A DNA stretch of 7,819 bases from MGBC108787 sp964591225 (GCA_964591225.1 CAZQAO010000041.1:1-7819), one strand, 5' to 3'. Counted from the first letter of the stretch, positions 1 through 7,052 are shown. The notes: generated from the sequence alone by a model not told the origin. A program made the numbers and translations.

Positions 1-11
1 GTAATAAATAA

Positions 12-20
12 TGCTATAAT
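12..20 (+). promoter_or_regulatory. Extended -10 promoter of the ymfF-ymfH operon
   Basis: TGC followed by a perfect TATAAT (15-20) forms an extended -10 element. It predicts a transcription start near 27 and a 5' leader of about 35 bases before the ATG at 62. The -35 region lies before the window start, so it cannot be judged. A second -10-like hexamer, TATACT at 39-44, has no obvious partner and is not counted. Confidence 0.6.
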
Positions 21-51
21 ATTTACAAATTTTATGTGTATACTAAAAAGT

Positions 52-57
52 GAGGTG
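52..57 (+). promoter_or_regulatory. Ribosome binding site that sets the ymfF start at 62
   Basis: GAGGTG lies four bases before the ATG at 62. An in-frame GTG at 50 overlaps this element and has only A-rich sequence before it, so the shorter start is preferred. The spacing is a little short, but no other purine-rich site is available. Confidence 0.65.
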
Positions 58-61
58 CTCT

Positions 62-1327
62 ATGAAATATAAAAAGTATGAATTAGATACATATAATATA
101 TATACTATTAAAACCGATAAATTTAAAAACTGTCATATGGAAATTACATTTTATGATAATGCCAATAAAAAAGAATTAGGGTTACGTAATTTTTTAGTGG
201 ATATGTTATGTCATTCCTCTAAAGATTATCCTAAAAGAAAAGATATCGTTATTCGTTTAGAAGAACTTTATCAATCTTTTTTCTATGGAGTATCTAGTAA
301 AGTAGGTAATATGGTATTATCGACATTCAGTTATGATTTTTTAAATCCAAAATATGTAAATGATAAAAAATATTTAAAAAATGTGTTAAAGTTTCCCTTT
401 GAAATAATTGAGAATCCCAATGTTACAAATGATGCTTTTGATGAACGATCTTTCCAAATCATCAAAAAAAGAATTCTAGCTGATATTGAATCTATCAAAG
501 AAAATCCTACTAATTATACTTTTCGTAGAGCTTTACAAAAAATTGAAAAAGATTCTATTACTTCCTCATCTGTTTTAGGAACTAAAGAAGAAATAGAAGA
601 TATAACACCAGAAAAATTATATGAATACTATCATACTTTTTTTAATAATAGTTTGTGTGATATTTATATTGTTGGTGATTTAGATATGGATGAAGTTGTT
701 AAAATTATTGAAGCTAGTTTCCATAATCATTGTATTAAGAATCATCAAATTATTCCTTATGTGGACAATAAAAAAAGAAATAGAGTAACTGTTGTTCATG
801 AAAATTCTAAATTTGGTCAAACAAACTTAATTATGGGTTTTCATTTGGGTAATTTAACTAAAGAAGAACAAGCAACCGTTTTAACTTATTTTGATGAAAT
901 ATTATGTAATGGGGGCTTAAATGCTAAAATATATCGTTATTTAAGAGAAGAAAATCAATTATGTTATAGTGTTTCTTCGATAGTATCTAAATATGATCAA
1001 TACTATTATGTTTATGTTGGACTTAATCAAAAAAATGTTGATTTAGCTATTAAATTAATTAAAAAAGCTTTTAAAGAAATGGCTCATGGTAATATCAAAG
1101 AAGAAGATTTTACTTGGGCTCAAAAACAAATTTTAAATTCTTTACAAGTGGTTTGTGATAATCAATCGAGTTTAATTAATAATTATACTTTCTATAATAT
1201 TGTCGGTATGCCTTTGTATAAAGATTTAAAAGAAAAATTAAAAGAAGTAACTTTAAAAGATGTTGTTCATTTGGCTAAAAAAGTAAAATTAAATTTCATC
1301 TATGTTTTAAATGGAAAGGGGGAATAA
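62..1327 (+). CDS. ymfF: M16 peptidase-like protein YmfF, non-catalytic partner (EF-P modification associated)
   Basis: A 421-residue cytosolic protein of the M16 (pitrilysin/insulinase) fold, matching the usual length of Bacillus YmfF. The region where M16 enzymes carry the zinc motif HxxEH has no such motif (around residues 40-52), so the protein should not bind catalytic zinc. The C-terminal half keeps the M16 substrate-binding Arg/Tyr pair, R295 and Y302, in an LREENQLCYSV context. It is followed after 3 bases by a second M16 gene that has HxxEH, so the two probably form a heterodimer. In Bacillus subtilis ymfF and ymfH are needed for 5-aminopentanol modification of elongation factor P; that role is carried over by homology and the exact reaction is unclear. 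No signal peptide or membrane segment is seen. The ATG at 62 is chosen over the GTG at 50 because it has a ribosome binding site. Confidence 0.85.
   Translation: MKYKKYELDTYNIYTIKTDKFKNCHMEITFYDNANKKELGLRNFLVDMLCHSSKDYPKRKDIVIRLEELYQSFFYGVSSKVGNMVLSTFSYDFLNPKYVNDKKYLKNVLKFPFEIIENPNVTNDAFDERSFQIIKKRILADIESIKENPTNYTFRRALQKIEKDSITSSSVLGTKEEIEDITPEKLYEYYHTFFNNSLCDIYIVGDLDMDEVVKIIEASFHNHCIKNHQIIPYVDNKKRNRVTVVHENSKFGQTNLIMGFHLGNLTKEEQATVLTYFDEILCNGGLNAKIYRYLREENQLCYSVSSIVSKYDQYYYVYVGLNQKNVDLAIKLIKKAFKEMAHGNIKEEDFTWAQKQILNSLQVVCDNQSSLINNYTFYNIVGMPLYKDLKEKLKEVTLKDVVHLAKKVKLNFIYVLNGKGE
1315..1322 (+). promoter_or_regulatory. Strong ribosome binding site for the GTG start of ymfH
   Basis: AAAGGGGG lies inside the last codons of ymfF and ends eight bases before the GTG at 1331. 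This supports GTG as the real start and indicates translation from the same message as ymfF. Confidence 0.75.
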
Positions 1328-1330
1328 AAA

Positions 1331-2608
1331 GTGGAAGAAATAGAATTAAAAGGAATCGATGAAAAAATATATTATGAAAAAGTAAATGATGAACTTCCTA
1401 TTTATATTTGGCAAAATAAAAAGGTAAATGGAATATTTAGTTCGTTATGTGTCAGATATGGTTCTATAGATCAAGAATTTAAGTTAAATGGCGAAAATAA
1501 GTATCATCATGTCCCTAAGGGTATTGCACACTTTATTGAACATTTGAATTTCTATGAACCAGATGGGACTACAGCTACTGATTTTTATCAACAATATGGT
1601 AGTGAAGTAAATGCGTTTACTACATTTGATTATACTTGTTATTATGTTTATCATACGGGGAAAGTAAAAGAGAATTTAGGTCATTTATTAGATTTTGTGT
1701 TAACTCCATTTTTTAATAAGAAAATGATTCAAAAAGAAAAAAATATTATTATTGAAGAATTAAAGATGGATGAAGATTTACCCGAGAATCAACTTTATTT
1801 TACGCATTATGGCGATTTATTTCATAAATATAAATATAATGAAAGAATTACTGGTAGTGAAGATGATGTCAGAGATACTACTATCGATGATATTAATTTA
1901 GTCTATCGAAATTTTTATCATCCTGAGAATATGTTTTTAGTAGTTACCGGTAATGTTAATCCTTATGAAATAGAAGAAATTGTCGCTAAGAATTTAAAAG
2001 AGAAAAATTTCCCAGAATATGTTAAACCCAAATTAAAGAAAGTTAAAGAACCCGCAACAGTTGTTCATGAATATACAGAATTAACTGGGAATGTTGAAAA
2101 TACTAAAGTTAAAATATCTATTAAAACTCCTAAAAATGTTTTTAAAAATGTCGAAGAAGTTAAATTACGCTTAATGGTTTCTCTACTACTAAATAATAAT
2201 TTTGGACCAACTAGTGATTTAAAAGAAGAATTAATGGAAAAAGAATTAATTAATTACTTAAATGCTGGTTGTACCTTTATTGGAGATTACTTAATTATAT
2301 CAGTTAATATCGAAACTAAATATCCTAAAGAAGCCATTAAAAGAATCGAAGAAGCTTTAGCTAATTTAGATATCGATGAAGAAAGTTTAAGACGAAAGAT
2401 TAATTCTAATATTGCAACCTTAGTTTTAAATTATGACGATATTGTCGGTGTCAATCAATTAATTCAAGATGAAATTTTAACTTTTAAAGAAATTATTACT
2501 AATGTCAAAGAACAATTAGAAAGTATTACATTAGATAATATGAAAGATGTGTTAAAAAAGATTGATAGTCAAAATAAAGCTGTTACAGTATTATATCCAG
2601 AGAAATAA
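1331..2608 (+). CDS. ymfH: M16 family zinc metallopeptidase YmfH (EF-P modification associated)
   Basis: A 425-residue M16 protein, normal length for YmfH. The inverted zinc motif HFIEH is at 67-71: H67 and H71 are metal ligands, E70 the general base, and E143 in the following IIIEEL segment is the likely third ligand. The C-terminal domain lacks the Arg of the usual substrate-binding Arg/Tyr pair; the corresponding stretch near 296-309 reads LKEELMEKELINY. The upstream partner carries that pair, so the active site appears to be shared between two chains. Both genes are joined by a 3-base gap and end at a common terminator, with no ymfI or pgsA following as they do in Bacillus. The family role is processing or assembly linked to EF-P 5-aminopentanol modification; the natural substrate is not evident from sequence. 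Intracellular; no signal peptide seen. Confidence 0.87.
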   Translation: MEEIELKGIDEKIYYEKVNDELPIYIWQNKKVNGIFSSLCVRYGSIDQEFKLNGENKYHHVPKGIAHFIEHLNFYEPDGTTATDFYQQYGSEVNAFTTFDYTCYYVYHTGKVKENLGHLLDFVLTPFFNKKMIQKEKNIIIEELKMDEDLPENQLYFTHYGDLFHKYKYNERITGSEDDVRDTTIDDINLVYRNFYHPENMFLVVTGNVNPYEIEEIVAKNLKEKNFPEYVKPKLKKVKEPATVVHEYTELTGNVENTKVKISIKTPKNVFKNVEEVKLRLMVSLLLNNNFGPTSDLKEELMEKELINYLNAGCTFIGDYLIISVNIETKYPKEAIKRIEEALANLDIDEESLRRKINSNIATLVLNYDDIVGVNQLIQDEILTFKEIITNVKEQLESITLDNMKDVLKKIDSQNKAVTVLYPEK

Positions 2609-2631
2609 TCTTAGGGATTGTTTCTTTTTTT
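2602..2631 (+). terminator. Intrinsic terminator after ymfH
   Basis: A 9-bp stem (2602-2610 with 2616-2624, one G-U pair) closes a TTAGG loop and is followed at once by seven T residues (2625-2631). The stem contains the ymfH stop codon. The stem is AT-rich, hence only moderately stable, but its geometry is typical. Confidence 0.6.
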
Positions 2632-2646
2632 ATTTTATGTCACAAT
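2618..2646 (+). promoter_or_regulatory. Possible promoter of rlmD overlapping the ymfH terminator
   Basis: TTGTTT (2618-2623) and CACAAT (2641-2646) are 17 bases apart, and TG at 2638-2639 gives an extended -10. The match is partial in both boxes. The predicted start near 2653 would leave a leader of about 14 bases that just includes the ribosome binding site AGGAG at 2655-2659. Confidence 0.3.
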
Positions 2647-2666
2647 AACAAAAAAGGAGACTAAGC

Positions 2667-3866
2667 ATGGAAAAGATGGAAATCGTAAGAATGGATCATT
2701 TTGGTAGAGGTATTGGTTATAAAGATCAAACTATTGTCTTTGTCGATAATGCTTTACCAAAAGAAATAGTCGAGGTAGAAATAGATGAAACACATAAAAC
2801 TTTTTATCATGCTGTAGTTAAGAATTATATAAAAAGTAGTCCTCAGAGAATAAAACCCAGTTGTCCGTATTATCAAAAATGTGGTGGTTGTCAGTTACAA
2901 CATATAAACTATGAAGATACTCTTAAATTTAAAAAAGCTAAAATTGAAAATATCTTTGCCAAAGAAAAAATAGTGCTACCTCCAGTAAATATTATCAAAA
3001 ATGATCAACCATATTATTATCGTAATAAAATATCTTTGCAAATTAAAGATGGCCAAATTGGTTTTTATCAAGAAAAAACCCATCATTTAGTAGCGATAGA
3101 AAAGTGTATTTTAGCTAAAGAAAGTATTAATACTTTTTTAAAACATTATGAAAAGTTACAAATTAAAAATGGATTAATTACGATTCGTTCTAATAGCAAT
3201 GATGAACTTTTAATTATTATTACTACTCAAGATGAAGTAAAGTTTGAGGTTTCAGATTTTAAAGATTGTAAAATAGTGGGAGTAATTGTTAATAAAAAAA
3301 CTATTTATGGAACTAATTACTTTTTGGAACGAATTAATTCTCGTTTATTTAAAGTTAGTTATGATGCTTTCTTTCAAGTTAATTTAGCTATTACTTCTAA
3401 ACTTTTTACTTTATTAGAAAATCATATTCAAGATGCTGGTAACGTGCTAGATTTATATGCTGGAGTTGGTTCTTTAGGTATTGTAGCTTCCCAACATGCC
3501 CAATCTGTCTATAGTGTTGAAGTAGTTTACAATGCTGTTTTAGATAATTTAGAAAATAAAAAATTAAATCATTGTGATAATATTTTGGTTTTTCTAGGAA
3601 AGACCGAAAAAGTAATTGATCACTTAAAAATGGATTTAAATACTTTAATTGTTGATCCACCTCGTAAAGGTTTAGATAAAGAAACTTTGGCATATTTAAT
3701 AGCTAGTCAAGCTAAACAAATTATTTATATCTCTTGCGATCCCATGACTTTAGTAAGAGATATTAAGAAGTTAGCGAGTAACTATGAACTAAAAGAATAC
3801 TATTTATTAGATATGTTTAGTTATACTTATCATGTAGAAAGTTTTTGTGTTTTAAAATTACGGTAA
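2667..3866 (+). CDS. rlmD: 23S rRNA (uracil-5-)-methyltransferase, RlmD/RlmCD type
   Basis: A 399-residue member of the TrmA/RlmC/RlmD class that methylates C5 of a uridine in 23S rRNA (U1939, and in Gram-positive RlmCD also U747) with S-adenosylmethionine. In order: an N-terminal TRAM-like RNA-binding domain (about 1-55); Fe-S ligands C66, C72, C75 (CPYYQKCGGC) and C147; the FFQVN motif (235-239); SAM motif I LDLYAGVGSLG (261-271); DPPRKG (330-335); and the catalytic nucleophile C357 in SCDP, followed by TLVRD. The C-terminal DMFSYTYHVE matches the family DMFPxTxHVE. It is shorter than the roughly 450-460 residues common in Bacillus homologues, but no essential motif is missing. AGGAG at 2655-2659, seven bases before the ATG, fixes the start. 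Which uridine is targeted cannot be told from sequence; TrmA-like tRNA activity is unlikely because the Fe-S and TRAM parts are present. Confidence 0.9.
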   Translation: MEKMEIVRMDHFGRGIGYKDQTIVFVDNALPKEIVEVEIDETHKTFYHAVVKNYIKSSPQRIKPSCPYYQKCGGCQLQHINYEDTLKFKKAKIENIFAKEKIVLPPVNIIKNDQPYYYRNKISLQIKDGQIGFYQEKTHHLVAIEKCILAKESINTFLKHYEKLQIKNGLITIRSNSNDELLIIITTQDEVKFEVSDFKDCKIVGVIVNKKTIYGTNYFLERINSRLFKVSYDAFFQVNLAITSKLFTLLENHIQDAGNVLDLYAGVGSLGIVASQHAQSVYSVEVVYNAVLDNLENKKLNHCDNILVFLGKTEKVIDHLKMDLNTLIVDPPRKGLDKETLAYLIASQAKQIIYISCDPMTLVRDIKKLASNYELKEYYLLDMFSYTYHVESFCVLKLR

Positions 3867-3892
3867 AATTTTAAGTACTTTAATCAAAAATA

Positions 3893-3901
3893 TGATATAG
3901 T
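3893..3901 (+). promoter_or_regulatory. Extended -10 promoter abutting the kinase-like gene
   Basis: TGA followed by TATAGT (3896-3901) is an extended -10 with one mismatch to TATAAT. The deoD promoter in this window has the same TATAGT hexamer after TGG. Standard spacing places transcription start at about 3908, one base before the ATG at 3909. No convincing -35 box is seen. TATGAT at 3891-3896 overlaps it as an alternative and would start about five bases earlier. No terminator separates this site from rlmD, so readthrough from rlmD is also possible. Confidence 0.5.
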
Positions 3902-3908
3902 ATTAGCC

Positions 3909-4655
3909 ATGGAAATTATCGAAATAACTAATTTAAAAACAATATTAAGGGGAGCAAAAGTAATAGGTAGAGGGAAAACTGCTACTTGTTTTTTAAAAAA
4001 TAAGGAAGTTATCAAAATATACCGAGATACTTCAAAAACTAGAGAATTATTTTTTAAACGTGATCTGTTTATAAATATTCCCAAGATGGCTTCTTTAGAT
4101 AATTCCTCCCTTGTTTTACCTACTAAAATGCTCTTAAAATCTGGTAATGTCATTGGGTATGTAATGCCTTATATTCCTAATAAGAATATTGCTTATTTAG
4201 ATGGTTTAATTTTAATTAAAGATTTATTAGCAGCTTTACCATATTTAGAAGATAATCTTTATTTATTAAGTGAAAAACATTGGTATTTAGGAGATGTTCA
4301 TCGCAAAAATATTATTTATAACGATACTTATCAAATATTAGATTTAGATTTTGGTTATCAAGATGACGAAGAAGATAGTAATTGGTTATTTAGAATTAAT
4401 CGCCGCAATGTTTTTATTCCTATTATAGGGGCTTTATTTGGAGAGAATTTATTTAATGATAAAAAGTCTGAAACTATTCGCTTTTATGATTATTATTTGA
4501 ATGTTGCTTACCATAAACTTATCGAGGGAACTAGTTTAGAGCAAGAAGATTTTTATGATCAATTAGAAAGAAAGATTGGTAAATGTGATTTACAAGTCAG
4601 AGATTTAAAAAGAAAAAAGAAAAGTTTATATGAAAAAGAAAAATCCTTATGGTAA
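3909..4655 (+). CDS. Uncharacterised small protein-kinase-fold protein
   Basis: A 248-residue protein I cannot place in a named family. The kinase fold is suggested by ordered motifs: a glycine-rich loop IGRGKTATCF (19-28); the ATP-anchoring lysine K36 in VIKIY; a possible hinge GYVMPYI (83-89); a catalytic loop GDVHRKNI (128-135) with base D129 and metal ligand N134; and a metal-binding DFG at 147-149 in ILDLDFGY. All core catalytic residues appear present, so it is likely active rather than a pseudokinase, but whether it phosphorylates a protein, a small molecule or an RNA is unknown. The lobe after DFG is small and ends in a basic, charged tail (about 230-248). No membrane segment is evident. 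The ATG is the only standard start: upstream codons in frame to the rlmD stop include no ATG, GTG or TTG. No ribosome binding site precedes it. It lies 42 bases after rlmD and 63 before the U32 gene. Confidence 0.7.
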   Translation: MEIIEITNLKTILRGAKVIGRGKTATCFLKNKEVIKIYRDTSKTRELFFKRDLFINIPKMASLDNSSLVLPTKMLLKSGNVIGYVMPYIPNKNIAYLDGLILIKDLLAALPYLEDNLYLLSEKHWYLGDVHRKNIIYNDTYQILDLDFGYQDDEEDSNWLFRINRRNVFIPIIGALFGENLFNDKKSETIRFYDYYLNVAYHKLIEGTSLEQEDFYDQLERKIGKCDLQVRDLKRKKKSLYEKEKSLW

Positions 4656-4686
4656 AAGAAATTCTTTGGTTTTTTAATAATTAGAG

Positions 4687-4692
4687 TATAAT
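4687..4692 (+). promoter_or_regulatory. -10 element of the U32-family gene
   Basis: A perfect TATAAT predicts a start near 4699 and a leader of about 20 bases that contains the ribosome binding site. The -35 side is weak; TTTGGT at 4665-4670 with a 16-base spacer is the best candidate. A second TATAAT at 4699-4704 has no -35 candidate. Confidence 0.5.
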
Positions 4693-4718
4693 AATGATTA
4701 TAATAAAAGAGGAAGTTC

Positions 4719-6983
4719 ATGGAAAAGAAAGAATTATTAGCACCAGCTGGAGATTATGAGTCATTATTACAAGCTGTTCAAAATGGCGCTGATGCTGTTT
4801 ATTTTGCAGGGAAAAAGTTTGGAGCAAGAACCTATGCTTCTAATTTTAATATGGAAGAAATTACAGAAGCTATTAAGTATTGCCATTTATATGGGGTTAA
4901 GGCATATGTTACGATTAATACGATTATTTATGAAGAAGAGATTACTCCTTGTCTAGACTTTATTCGTTTTTTACATCAAAATAATGTCGATGCTGTTATC
5001 CTACAAGATTTAGGACTGATTAAAATTGTGAGAGAAAAATTTCCTCATTTAGAGATTCACGCTTCAACCCAAATGCATAATCATAATTTAGAACAAATTA
5101 AAATGTATGAAAAAATGGGTATTAAAAGAGTTATTTTAGCACGAGAATTATCGTTAGCAGAAATAAAAAACTTTTCAACTAATTTAGAATTAGAAGTATT
5201 TGTCCATGGGGCCTTGTGTATTTGTTATTCTGGACAATGCCTATTTAGCAGTTTACTTATGAATCGTAGTGGTAATCGGGGATGTTGTGCTGGCATTTGT
5301 CGTCTTCCCTTTACTTTAATAGAAAATAACCAAAAAATAAATACGCAGGGCGCTTATTTACTAAGCCCGAAAGAATTATGTACTTTAGATAATTTAAAAG
5401 CGATTTTGAGCTCTAATATCTATTCATTAAAGATTGAAGGGCGGATGAAAAGTCCTTTTTATGTCGGTTTTATAACGCGTTTATATCGCCAAATGATTGA
5501 TTCTTATTATGAATCTAAAAATATTACTATTTCTAAAGAAGATCAAAAATATTTACAAGTTTTATATAATCGGGAGTTTACTAAAGGATATTTATTTAAT
5601 GAATCAAATGCCGATCTAATGAATATTAAGTATCCTAATCATCAAGGTATAGCTTTAGGAAAAGTCATAGAAATAACTCCGAAAAAGATTAAGATAAGTT
5701 TACAAGAAGATCTTCATCAAGGAGATGGCATCAGATTTATTAGCGAAAATAAAGGCATGATAGTTAATTATTTATATAATGATAAAGGTCTTTTAATTAA
5801 TCATGCTAATAATCAAGAAATCGTATATGTAGACAATAAAATAGGTTTAAAAACTAAGGGTAAAGTTTTAAAAACCATTGACTCAGTATTAGAAAAAAAT
5901 TTAAAACAACTACCTGATAAAAAAGTTGGTATTACTTGTGCTTGTATAATTAGATATGGTAAAAAATTATCTCTGGCTTTTGCTGATGGAGTTAATACCG
6001 TAGTTAAATATGGTAATATTATTGAAAAAGCTAAAACTACTCCGACCTCTAAAGAAATAATAAAACAAAAGATTGCTTCTTTAGGTAATACCCCATTTTA
6101 TTTAAAACAAATCGAAATAGAATTAGATGATTCAGTCTTTGTAAATATGAGTGAAATTAAAAAACTCCGCCGTGAAGCGATAAATGAATTAATTTCATTA
6201 AGAGAAAATAGTATCCCACATCCTTTCTTAGAAAAAGAACTAATTAAAAAAGAAACTTTAGTTACAAAAGCTAAAAATATAGCTTTACATGTTTTAGTAT
6301 GTAATGAAGAACAAATTAAAGTTTGTTTAGAAAATAAAGTAGCTTCTATTTATATTGAAAACGATGAGTTATATCAAAAATATCGTCATTATCCCAATGT
6401 TTATCATAAGTTAGAACGAGTTAAAAAAGAATTTCCGATGTATCCTAAAGAAAAATTACTTATTAGTGAAACTGGTTCATTATATAAATATAGTGGTCAA
6501 AATGATTTAGTAACTGATTACTCATTTAATGTCGCGAATAGCTATAGTGTTAATTTTTTAGAACGGATGCAAGTTAAACGCATTACTTTATCTATTGAAG
6601 CTAAATTAAAAGATATTCGCTCTCTTGCTACTAATATTAAAAATAAGAGTTGTTTAGAAGTTTATTTATATGGCAGACCTGAAGTAATGATTATGAAACA
6701 TTGTCCTTTACGCATGCATATTAATAAAGATGAAGTCTGTCAGGTTTGTAGTAATCAAAATAAATATTATTTACAAGATAATTATAAGCGTATGTATCCC
6801 TTAATTAGTTCTTCTAAAGATCATCTTACCCATATCTATTACTATGAAAGTTTAAATCGTCTTCCTGATTTAGCAGAATATATAAAAATGGGAATTACTA
6901 ATTTTAGATTAGAATTTTTTACTGAAAGTAGTGAAGAAATTAAGTCAATATTTAGTAAAATAAAAAATGTAAATATAGAGTAA
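4719..6983 (+). CDS. Long U32-family protein with DUF3656 domain, RlhA-like RNA hydroxylation enzyme
   Basis: A 754-residue protein. It starts with LLAPAGDYESLLQAVQNGADAVYF in a TIM-barrel-like U32 domain (about 1-310), carrying the U32 signature around 159-177 (LEVFVHGALCICYSGQC) and a cysteine set C167, C174, C189/C190 and C194 suited to an Fe-S cluster. A DUF3656 domain follows (about 389-492, with LGNTPF and LRREAINEL). Residues about 525-754 resemble a degenerate second U32 unit with its own cysteines C662, C674 and C677. Once called peptidases or collagenases, U32 proteins include E. coli RlhA (5-hydroxycytidine at 23S rRNA C2501) and TrhP (5-hydroxyuridine in tRNA). The DUF3656 domain favours the RlhA branch, so rRNA hydroxylation is the best guess, not proven. 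Clostridial homologues of 700-850 residues share this long form. AGAGGA at 4708-4713 supports the ATG. No tryptophan occurs in the whole protein. Confidence 0.82.
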   Translation: MEKKELLAPAGDYESLLQAVQNGADAVYFAGKKFGARTYASNFNMEEITEAIKYCHLYGVKAYVTINTIIYEEEITPCLDFIRFLHQNNVDAVILQDLGLIKIVREKFPHLEIHASTQMHNHNLEQIKMYEKMGIKRVILARELSLAEIKNFSTNLELEVFVHGALCICYSGQCLFSSLLMNRSGNRGCCAGICRLPFTLIENNQKINTQGAYLLSPKELCTLDNLKAILSSNIYSLKIEGRMKSPFYVGFITRLYRQMIDSYYESKNITISKEDQKYLQVLYNREFTKGYLFNESNADLMNIKYPNHQGIALGKVIEITPKKIKISLQEDLHQGDGIRFISENKGMIVNYLYNDKGLLINHANNQEIVYVDNKIGLKTKGKVLKTIDSVLEKNLKQLPDKKVGITCACIIRYGKKLSLAFADGVNTVVKYGNIIEKAKTTPTSKEIIKQKIASLGNTPFYLKQIEIELDDSVFVNMSEIKKLRREAINELISLRENSIPHPFLEKELIKKETLVTKAKNIALHVLVCNEEQIKVCLENKVASIYIENDELYQKYRHYPNVYHKLERVKKEFPMYPKEKLLISETGSLYKYSGQNDLVTDYSFNVANSYSVNFLERMQVKRITLSIEAKLKDIRSLATNIKNKSCLEVYLYGRPEVMIMKHCPLRMHINKDEVCQVCSNQNKYYLQDNYKRMYPLISSSKDHLTHIYYYESLNRLPDLAEYIKMGITNFRLEFFTESSEEIKSIFSKIKNVNIE

Positions 6984-6991
6984 ATCATAGT

Positions 6992-7027
6992 AAAAACAAA
7001 GTATATTTATTCATACTTTGTTTTTTT
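6992..7027 (+). terminator. Strong intrinsic terminator after the U32 gene
   Basis: A perfect 13-bp inverted repeat (6992-7004 with 7013-7025) encloses an 8-base loop and runs into a seven-T tract (7021-7027). It starts nine bases after the U32 stop. The A-rich left arm and T-rich right arm could also act on the opposite strand, but no gene points that way. Confidence 0.88.
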
Positions 7028-7038
7028 CGTGGTATAGT
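7010..7038 (+). promoter_or_regulatory. Promoter of deoD overlapping the upstream terminator
   Basis: TTCATA (7010-7015, four of six to TTGACA) and TATAGT (7033-7038) are separated by the ideal 17 bases, with TG at 7030-7031 giving an extended -10. The predicted start is near 7045, leaving a 22-base leader. The -35 box lies in the loop and right arm of the terminator hairpin. Confidence 0.65.
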
Positions 7039-7052
7039 AAAAATAGAATAAT

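Noticed and set aside
50..61. GTG at 50 as the ymfF start
   Set aside because: It overlaps the ribosome binding site for the ATG at 62 and has none of its own.
3406..3693. Minus-strand open frame of 95 codons inside rlmD
   Set aside because: It lies fully antisense to the conserved SAM motif I and DPPRKG region of rlmD, has no recognisable motif, and all real genes here are on the plus strand.
3884..4153. Minus-strand open frame of 89 codons over the start of the kinase-like gene
   Set aside because: It is antisense to the glycine loop and K36 region. No promoter or ribosome binding site supports it, and low GC makes such frames common.
4654..4676. Possible terminator after the kinase-like gene
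   Set aside because: AAAG/CTTT gives only a four-bp stem before a TTTTTT tract, too weak to claim; the T tract alone is expected in such AT-rich DNA.
4756..4956. Plus-strand open frame of 66 codons inside the U32 gene
   Set aside because: It is an out-of-frame reading of the conserved N-terminal U32 segment with no ribosome binding site.
4719..6983. Collagenase or secreted protease role for the U32 protein
   Set aside because: There is no signal peptide, and characterised DUF3656-containing U32 proteins such as RlhA modify RNA; the peptidase label is historical.
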